NCBI RefSeq assembly: GCF_022414575.1
Contig: NZ_JADWYQ010000020.1
Span: 43,720 to 107,719 of the forward strand
Length of the DNA stretch: 64,000 bases
Direction of reading: 5' to 3'
DNA from: Streptomyces sp. MUM 178J
Lineage (GTDB): Bacteria; Actinomycetota; Actinomycetes; Streptomycetales; Streptomycetaceae
Notes under the pieces: generated by a model
What the model saw: only the letters and a program-made list of their open reading frames with translations
What the model was told of the DNA's origin: nothing
Database searches by the model: none
Shown: piece after piece, positions 58,770-64,000 of the stretch
Position numbering within the stretch: the stretch's first letter is position 1
How the letters are laid out: each line of letters starts with the position of its first letter
Position numbers and translations under genes: made by a program

Positions 58770-59234
58770 ATGGTCCACCTGGCCGCCGACCGCAAGTGCC
58801 GCCCGCTGGCGTTCGTGCTGACCGCGGGCCAGGCCGCGGACAGTCCGCAGTTCATCCCGGTGCTGGGGAAGTTACGGGTTCGCGGCCCCGTCGGCCGTCC
58901 CCGCACCCGGCCGGACGCGGTCGCCGCCGACAAGGCCTACTCCTCCCGCGGCAACCGGACCCACCTGCGCAAACGCCGTATCAAGGCAGTGATCCCGGAG
59001 AAGAAGGACCAGGCCGCCAACCGGAAGAAGAAAGGCTCCGCGGGCGGTCGGCCCGTCAGCCACGACGCCGCCCTCTACAAGGAGAGGAACACCGTCGAGC
59101 GCCTGATCAACAAGCTCAAGGCCTGGCGAGGCATCGCCACCCGATACGACAAGACCCCAGACAGCTACCTCGCCGGACTCCACCTACGGGCCTCGATGAT
59201 CTGGATCAAAGACCTCACCCGGACCACCCATTGA
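58770..59234 (+). CDS. IS5-type transposase OrfB (catalytic part)
   Basis: Supplies the second Asp (AVAADKAYSSRGNRTHLRKR) and the Glu (KERNTVERLINKLKAWRGIA) of the DDE triad. The ATG at 58770 is internal; the frame is open upstream to the slippery heptamer and is expected to be translated mainly as an OrfA-B fusion. Confidence 0.9.
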   Translation: MVHLAADRKCRPLAFVLTAGQAADSPQFIPVLGKLRVRGPVGRPRTRPDAVAADKAYSSRGNRTHLRKRRIKAVIPEKKDQAANRKKKGSAGGRPVSHDAALYKERNTVERLINKLKAWRGIATRYDKTPDSYLAGLHLRASMIWIKDLTRTTH

Positions 59235-59261
59235 TCACGACTCGATACGCGCCCTAGCTGG

Positions 59262-59576
59262 TCAGAGCCCTGCCAGGAGCCGGCCGAGCGTGGTCGCCCG
59301 TGGTGCGGCTCGCAGTCCCAGGCGATGTCGGACCTCGTCGGGCAGATAGGCGGCATGCAGCGCGATGGCGGCGAGGGTGGTGGCGCCGGGGAGTACGGCG
59401 ATCGTGCACAGCGCGAGGATCGGGCCGAGCCGGTAACGGCGTCCCTGTCGACGGCGCGGATCAGGCAGCACGTCGAGGACGTCGACAAGGTCCAGCAGGC
59501 GGTCGGGATCGTCGGAGGTGGAGCCCGCATCGTGGTCGAGGTGGCGGGACACAGCGCTAATCAGCAAGGATGGCAT
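59262..59576 (-). pseudogene. ISAs1-type transposase, N-terminal fragment
   Basis: A 104-aa fragment (MPSLLISAVSRHLDHDAG..., VLPDPRRRQGRRYRLGPILA, TLAAIALHAAYLPDEVRHRL) matches the N-terminal region of ISAs1/H-repeat-type transposases, which are normally near 370-400 aa. The catalytic domain is missing. The frame stops 5 bp from the IS5 right end, and no continuation is visible on the other side. Confidence 0.65.
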
Positions 59577-59783
59577 CCGGAAGCGGTTCGTTGTGATGAG
59601 GCGTCAGACACCTCGTCATCACGAACCGTTTTCCTCCAGTTGAACACCTGCCCCACGCCCCGACAACCCATCCTCACCCGGCAGTTCAGGACGTCTCGCC
59701 GCCCGAGAACGCACGAGCCCTGGTCAGCAACCGGACGTGTTCCGACTGCGCCGAAGCTTTGGGGCCGGTGGAGCGTCGCCTCG
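59577..59783. other. Gap with imperfect inverted repeat
   Basis: About 207 bp without a gene. An imperfect inverted repeat (59584-59627, arms CGGTTCGT / ACGAACCG with further pairing) is followed by TTTTCC and may be a terminator or an old IS end. Confidence 0.4.
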
Positions 59784-60320
59784 TCATACCGCACCGAGTC
59801 GGCGGAATTCATGTGTAGCGCGCGGGAACAAGGATGACAGGATGTTCGACTGCAGCTCTCCGTCAAGGGAGGACGCGAGGAACTGCGTGCAGGATACGGA
59901 GAAATGCTCCCAATGGTCGCCGCGCGCTTCGTTCACCATGACGGTCCATTGGTCCGGTTCAAGGTCTGGCCGGACGAGCCAGTAGAGGCACTCTCCGTTG
60001 TCGGTGGTCGCCCATGGGATGACTCGCGACCCCTCGGCAGCCTCCAGTTCCGCAGGCTTCTTCTCGAACTCCCACAGGTCTTCCAGGTCTTCGGCCTGGT
60101 TTTCTGCCCATTCGATGAGGTCGTAGTTCTCGTTGGGGCAGCCTGGCTCCAGGACGTACAGATAGTCGTCCCAGTTGCTTCCTCCGTAGACGTGGATAAG
60201 CTCCTTGTAGTCGGCGGGGAGCTCGACCCCGAGGCTACGCTCGACCTCGCCCCAGTCCTTCTGGCGGGGTTCGCTCGGCGCTGGGGCGATTTCGAGGAGA
60301 TGGTTCAGGGCGTTAGTCAT
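59784..60320 (-). CDS. SMI1/KNR4 (SUKH) family protein
   Basis: A 178-aa SUKH-fold protein: DWGEVERSLGVELPADYKELIHVYGG (shown here in shortened runs: EVERSLGVELPADYKELIHV) and WATTDNGECLYWLVRPDLEP. SUKH proteins are the commonest immunity proteins of polymorphic toxins. No toxin domain is adjacent; the next gene is of unknown function. ATG 60320 lacks a Shine-Dalgarno; TTG 60347 is an in-frame alternative. Less GC-biased than the core genes. Confidence 0.8.
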   Translation of the reverse strand: MTNALNHLLEIAPAPSEPRQKDWGEVERSLGVELPADYKELIHVYGGSNWDDYLYVLEPGCPNENYDLIEWAENQAEDLEDLWEFEKKPAELEAAEGSRVIPWATTDNGECLYWLVRPDLEPDQWTVMVNEARGDHWEHFSVSCTQFLASSLDGELQSNILSSLFPRATHEFRRLGAV

Positions 60321-60450
60321 AGTGGGGGTCTTGTTTCTCAGGATCAAGAAGTCCGGACGGCAGAGCCCCGGGAACGTGGGTACGGTTCCCGGACCTTAGC
60401 CGTCTGTAGCGGCCCGGTGGCGGTTCGCTGCCTCTGATGACGAGCGTCGT

Positions 60451-61029
60451 TCATGGAAGGCGCGGAACGAGTTCCAGCCAGGCTCGAGTCTCCTGAGAGA
60501 CAGGGTCATCCCCTTCCATGAGTGCGCGGCGAGGAAGCAGCGGAGTCAGCATATTCTTGATCCGGCGCAGTTGCAGCATCTGCTCCCGCGGTGCTGATTT
60601 CCACGCTTCAGCGAGCCGCGCGCCTGTCTCCAGCGGCACTCCCACGTTCCGTAGGATCTCCGAGCAAAGAGCGGGGAGGTCTCGAGCGGGATCGGCATTG
60701 CTGACCCAAAATTCCTGGATCATGTAGGCATGCACATGGGCAGCTTCGGCCGTCTCCTGCTGCGGCGTCTGGCTCGGCCCTTTTCTGGTGATTGCGGAGA
60801 GAGCGAGACGGCACCATCGGAGTCTGACTTCGTCCGAGAGACCACGGGACTGCATGCCGCCGACGGCGAAATCACGCAACTGTTCCCAGTGCTCCGCCGC
60901 CTGGGCTCCAGCCTCGGGCGTCAGCAGGTGCCGTTCCAGGTCCTCCAGCGAAGAACCGAGGATCCGTCGCCCGCTCCCGTGGCAGCCGTGAGTCTCCAGG
61001 CAACGGCCAGAGGATGGGGGTTCCCGCAC
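60451..61029 (-). CDS. Hypothetical protein, about 192 aa
   Basis: A helical, Leu/Arg/Glu-rich protein with no recognised domain (LEDLERHLLTPEAGAQAAEH, AYMIQEFWVSNADPARDLPA). GTG 61029 is preferred because AAGGAGG lies nine nt upstream; a GTG at 61086 would extend it. It precedes the SUKH gene on the same strand, 130 bp apart with a hairpin (CCGGGAAC...GTTCCCGG, about 60368-60392) between. It may belong to the toxin/immunity cluster. Confidence 0.55.
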   Translation of the reverse strand: MREPPSSGRCLETHGCHGSGRRILGSSLEDLERHLLTPEAGAQAAEHWEQLRDFAVGGMQSRGLSDEVRLRWCRLALSAITRKGPSQTPQQETAEAAHVHAYMIQEFWVSNADPARDLPALCSEILRNVGVPLETGARLAEAWKSAPREQMLQLRRIKNMLTPLLPRRALMEGDDPVSQETRAWLELVPRLP

Positions 61030-61362
61030 GTCCAAACGCCTCCTTCCCGATGCCAAGGCTCTCCTGCGAGGGCCAGCAGTGTCCACTCCGGTTGTTTATT
61101 TCCCTCCCGCGTGACCGCCGGATTGCGGCCAGGATCCGTAAGGGGCTGCGTCCGCTGGGCTGCTTCGAACAGGCCATACCTCGTGCTGCGCTGGAGCGCG
61201 CGAAGGCGGCTGGGCTGATGACCTCGGCTACCAGAACGCCGGTGATGGCTTCCGCCATCACACAATGCCGTGATCCATTACTGGGAAAGACTCAGCGGCT
61301 CAGTCCTCAACACACCACGCATGCACGGGAAGTAGCCAGACAGCGGTCTTCCGCAACACTCT
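61030..61362. other. Gap between unknown gene and barstar gene
   Basis: About 330 bp. Short frames run on both strands, but none has a ribosome site plus recognisable protein. I regard it as non-coding or decayed. Confidence 0.4.
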
Positions 61363-61845
61363 TCAAAAGTTGGACTGGCCCTGAAACCCACGAAGGCGGC
61401 GCGCGAGGCTGGATGCGGACTCCTCGTCGCATGACAGAACAATGGAGAGTTTGCTGAGCGTCACGCCCTCAGGCCGCTTGACATAGGACCACCGCTGGCC
61501 GGCGCGCCACAGGGATCGGAAAAACTCCTCACGAGCGACCTCATCCTCGGAAAGAGCCATCTCGACGGATTCAATAATCAGGACGTGATGATCCGACGAA
61601 AGCCACTCGAGGTCTCGAAGGCAGTCATAGAGTGCGTGCCAGTTCCAGCCAAAATATTCAGGAAACTTCAACACCTCCCAAAACTGTTGAAGCGCCGACA
61701 TCTCGTCAGGCATGTCTTGGCCATTCAGGCGCGCCACGTAAACACTGCCCGACACGGGCAGGAGTTCATTAAGAGGCACGCCACCGCCTGCTGTGATGAC
61801 GTGCATCCACGGGGCGATATGGCTTGCCAGTGCTTCTTCTTTCAT
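61363..61845 (-). CDS. Barstar-family ribonuclease inhibitor (immunity protein)
   Basis: A 160-aa protein whose core matches barstar: SVYVARLNGQDMPDEMSALQ, then FWEVLKFPEYFGWNWHALYD and CLRDLEWLSSDHHVLIIES. It would block a barnase-type RNase. ATG 61845 shares its A with the TGA of the toxin gene (TGATG), so toxin and antidote are translationally coupled. GC content is visibly lower than in the core genome, consistent with horizontal transfer. Confidence 0.88.
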   Translation of the reverse strand: MKEEALASHIAPWMHVITAGGGVPLNELLPVSGSVYVARLNGQDMPDEMSALQQFWEVLKFPEYFGWNWHALYDCLRDLEWLSSDHHVLIIESVEMALSEDEVAREEFFRSLWRAGQRWSYVKRPEGVTLSKLSIVLSCDEESASSLARRLRGFQGQSNF

Positions 61846-62597
61846 CACTCTACCCATCCAGGACTTCTACCAACGATGTATGTCTGATAGTGAGTTGGAG
61901 TATAGTATGCTGACCCATCGCTACCGAACACCCAGCGCTCACCGCCCGGCTTAGGATTGTCCACTGATGGGTAGGTGCCGTATTCTTGATAGGTAATCGG
62001 CTTTCCTGATGGTTCATGAGAAGGAAGTTGATAGCCACCATTCTTGCCGGTGTTTTCGAACGTCTCGGTCCACCACTTAGGCCCATGAAAGCCCGGCCCA
62101 CCCCACCAACCGAAGTTGTACTTCTCCATGTCCCGAAGGACTTCCATCGACTCTTTGGGGATGGACTTGGGAACCCATCCGTGAATTTTGTCAACGCCCC
62201 CTAGAGTTGTTCCCGGGGTGAAGTCCTTGCAGCCTGCCAGCCCCATAGGGTCGGCCCAGGTGTGAGGGTTAGGGATATAGGTCGCCGGGTTGGGGGCCGG
62301 GGCGAGGCCGAGGGGGTCCTGGCTGAGGTAGCGGGCCGATTCCGGGTCGTAGTAGCGGAAGTAGTTGTAGTGGAGGCCCGATTCGGGATCGAAATACTGG
62401 CCCGGGAAGCGGAGCGGGGTGTATGCCGTGGCGTCGCGGTTCCACGTCGTCGTGCCCCAGAGGGTGGTGCGGGTTCGCCAGGCCAGGTCGCCGTCTTCAC
62501 CGACGAGTGCCGTCGGGGTGCCGATCAGGTCGGTGACGATGGCGAAGAAGCGTTCGTCGTCCGTGTTCGGTCGGAGAACCCCTGGTCTGCCGAGGCC
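61845..62597 (-). pseudogene. Truncated Rhs protein with C-terminal barnase-like toxin domain
   Basis: The frame opens after a TGA at 62598 with no start codon, so the N-terminal body is missing. It encodes an Rhs core end (FPGQYFDPESGLHYNYFRYY, DPESARYLSQDPLGLAPAPN), the cleavage-type motif WADPMGLAGC, and a C-terminal domain ending YQEYGTYP...GGERWVFGSDGSAYYT...THYQTY. The Glu, Arg and His align with barnase E73, R87 and H102. ATG 62246 could start a free toxin domain of 133 aa. The neighbouring barstar supports the RNase call. Confidence 0.82.
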
Positions 62598-62707
62598 TCA
62601 CCGATCATCCCGAGATCCGTCAGTTCGGAATGCGCCAGGTTTATGCCCTTCGCGATCTCCGCCAGCGCCGCCGTCGGCGCCGCGAGCTCAGGTTCACTCC
62701 CACTCAT
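62525..62707 (-). pseudogene. Stump of a WXG-like Rhs partner gene
   Basis: From ATG 62707 the frame reads MSGSEPELAAPTAALAEIAK, then GINLAHSELTDLGMIGEASA, like short helical proteins encoded just before Rhs toxins in Streptomyces. After GFSD it runs into the Rhs sequence in the wrong frame and stops. This marks a deletion joint near 62567 that removed the rest of this gene and most of the Rhs gene. Confidence 0.55.
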
Positions 62708-63387
62708 CGCGTCCCCGTTCCCCAAGATCCACTGCCACCTCATCCGGAACGATGCCCGCAACCGGCGGAAACACCGACCGTCCGCACTGCCCGCATCCAG
62801 CGCCCACCGCCCGCGCCGGGCAGCGTCGGCACCATCACATCAAGCAGCCGCGCGCCGAGAACCGTCCGATACGCCCACTCCCGCCCACCGCTGCGGCCTC
62901 GTTGGCCCGGTGCCGCGTCCTACACAGTCCGCGCATGCGTGAGCGGCCCCACCGGCTCGGCCCGCTCTGTCACCGCACAGGTCGCCGACAGGCCGCTCGA
63001 CACAGACACGGCTGCCAACTCGGTCTGCTTCACAACCCGTTGGCAGTCCGGTATGTCACCCCCGTTGTCAGTCACACGAGCATGCTGCCATGTGATCATT
63101 TCCGTGAACAATCGCGCCACGGCACCGTACGGGATGTTCATTCGACCCATCTGCGACGCGAAGTGTCGGCGGTGACCGTCGTGGTCGTAACGGCGGTCGG
63201 CGAACACGCCCACCGGGGCTGATCGTCTGGACGCCAACGCCGGTGCAAGGCAGGTCCGGCCGACCTCCGGTCGGAGCAGGCGAGCCCGCACCCGCCGACG
63301 CGAGATCATGGCCGTTCCGCGTAGAGCCGATGGCTCAAGAAGCAGCCGGACAAGCACAACCGATAAGCGTGAGCGCACCGCTCTCGG
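62708..63387. other. Degenerate region without confident genes
   Basis: About 680 bp between the partner-gene stump and the recombinase remnant. Open frames exist on both strands, but none has a ribosome site with a recognisable protein. Base composition is mixed. Probably decayed mobile DNA. Confidence 0.4.
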
Positions 63388-63680
63388 CACTGGTGGCCCG
63401 GCTGGACGGACGTGCCGTCCACGGCCGGCCCTCTGCAGCCGCATCAGCGTCGACTCTCGGATGTTCTCCACTCGGTCTCCGCCATCGCGGCGGAGAATGC
63501 GAACAGCAGCTTCCCCGGCGCACCCGCACCCGGGTGCTGATCTTCTCGCTGAATACCTTGTCGCGCGGGATGCCGTGCGCGGTGAGCGCGTCAAGCTGGG
63601 GGGCGAGTTCCTGGCTCAGGTGGGGAGCAACGGGCGTAGCCGATGCGGATGTCCGCACCCGGGGTGTCCGCGACGGTTGG
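63388..63680 (-). pseudogene. Serine recombinase (resolvase/invertase) remnant
   Basis: Three reading frames hold successive parts of one recombinase: ADIRIGYARCS, then QELAPQLDALTAHGIPRDKV with FSEKISTRVRVR, then GKLLFAFSAAMAETE and ENIRESTL. At least one single-base insertion (after YARCS) and a large internal deletion (between STRVRVR and GKLLFAF) break it. It is a clear sign of past mobile-element activity. Confidence 0.75.
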
Positions 63681-63908
63681 AGCCGGGGGCGGTGTGCCGG
63701 GCCGCCACGGCTGCCCCGGCCCATGGTCGGCCGGAGTCTGCACCCGCAGCAACTTCGCGAGCCGGGGCACCTTGGTGAACAGGCCCGTGGGGTACGCGCC
63801 GCCGGGTGAGGGGCAGGGCGAACCGGGCTGAACGGCACACCGAGGGCAGGGATGGCACTCGAGGTCGTCCGGACGGCCGCGGCGGTTCGCACAGTGGCCG
63901 ACCGGACG

Positions 63909-64000
63909 TCACGACATGACGTCCACCAGGACCTTGCCGACCGCACCGCCCTCCACCGCCCGGTGCGCGTCGGCGGTGCGGTCGAGGGGAAAGCGGACCA
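63909..64000 (-). CDS. Zinc-type alcohol dehydrogenase/quinone oxidoreductase (C-terminal end only)
   Basis: The last 29 codons before the window edge read RFPLDRTADAHRAVEGGAVG, then KVLVDVMS and stop. This is the typical end of MDR-superfamily NADPH:quinone reductases. The gene continues to the right. No more can be said. Confidence 0.65.
   Translation of the reverse strand, partial: VRFPLDRTADAHRAVEGGAVGKVLVDVMS

Larger units (their letters stand above)
58154..59257 (+). mobile_element. IS5-family insertion sequence (IS427-like)
   Basis: The element is bounded by 26-nt ends (58154-58179 and the inverse at 59232-59257) that match at 24 of 26 positions. The outermost CTAG on each side is palindromic and is most simply a 4-bp target duplication, giving an element of about 1.1 kb. 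Inside are two overlapping transposase frames with a frameshift signal. All catalytic motifs are present, so it looks intact. Confidence 0.93.

Noticed and set aside
58089..58778. Leftward frame over the IS5 element extending into its left flank
   Set aside because: Antisense of the transposase; no evidence that it continues the ISAs1-like fragment.
61014..61457. Rightward 147-codon frame overlapping the unknown gene and the barstar gene
   Set aside because: No domain or ribosome site, and it overlaps the barstar gene antisense.
62920..63594. Leftward 224-codon frame near the right end
   Set aside because: Only its first part reads as a recombinase segment; the rest has no recognisable protein and no start signals, so it is treated as decayed DNA.

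Overview
The window is chromosomal DNA of a Streptomyces species or a very close relative. The evidence is uniformly high GC with strong third-position GC bias, frequent GTG/TTG starts, AGGAGG-like ribosome binding sites and Streptomyces-type families (XRE/DUF397 pairs, SseB pairs, c-di-GMP enzymes). From memory, the gene order (GGDEF-EAL gene, gatB/gatA/gatC, RmdB-like gene, ligA, mnmA, cysteine desulfurase, dipeptide ABC operon, gcvT-gcvH-glyA-sdaA) matches the S. coelicolor core around SCO5511 to SCO5469.

Layout. 1-2084: truncated PAS-GGDEF-EAL gene with two BldD-like boxes upstream. 2.5-9.9 kb: 2-hydroxyacid dehydrogenase, aldo/keto reductase, PQQ-type sugar dehydrogenase lipoprotein, a small acidic protein and a large LuxR-ATPase regulator. 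9.9-16.2 kb: acetyltransferase, MMPL transporter, Tat-exported phospholipase C and an unknown protein. 16.2-18.6 kb: a glycosyltransferase divergent from a secreted collagen-like protein. 18.8-27.2 kb: gatCAB operon, RmdB-like c-di-GMP enzyme and ligA. 27.2-32.7 kb: MetE-like protein, SDR, LOG-like protein, DUF427 protein and a translationally coupled WXG-like/hydrolase/lipoprotein operon. 32.9-34.7 kb: a whiJ-like regulatory trio. 34.7-41.4 kb: mnmA, amidase, NIPSNAP, WYL regulator, WGR-propeller protein and cysteine desulfurase. 41.5-44.3 kb: small membrane proteins, TetR regulator, thioesterase and TRIC channel. 44.5-50.3 kb: peptide ABC transporter. 50.5-57.9 kb: two SseB proteins, a P-loop protein, glycine riboswitch and glycine/serine catabolic genes.

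From about 57.9 kb the character changes. There is an intact IS5-type element, an ISAs1-like transposase remnant, a SUKH protein, an unknown partner gene, a barstar immunity gene overlapping a barnase-like toxin at the end of a truncated Rhs protein, a WXG-type gene stump and a decayed serine recombinase. This is an eroded polymorphic-toxin and mobile-DNA region. The window ends inside a quinone-oxidoreductase-like dehydrogenase.

Genes that work together: gatC/A/B (Glu-tRNA amidation); cysteine desulfurase with MnmA (sulfur relay to tRNA 2-thiouridine); gcvT/gcvH/glyA/sdaA under a glycine riboswitch, next to two SseB (serine-sensitivity) proteins; and two c-di-GMP enzymes. A recurring oddity is short tandem repeats at gene 3' ends: four genes carry tandem duplications that include their own stop codon, and several others carry coding repeats just before the stop.
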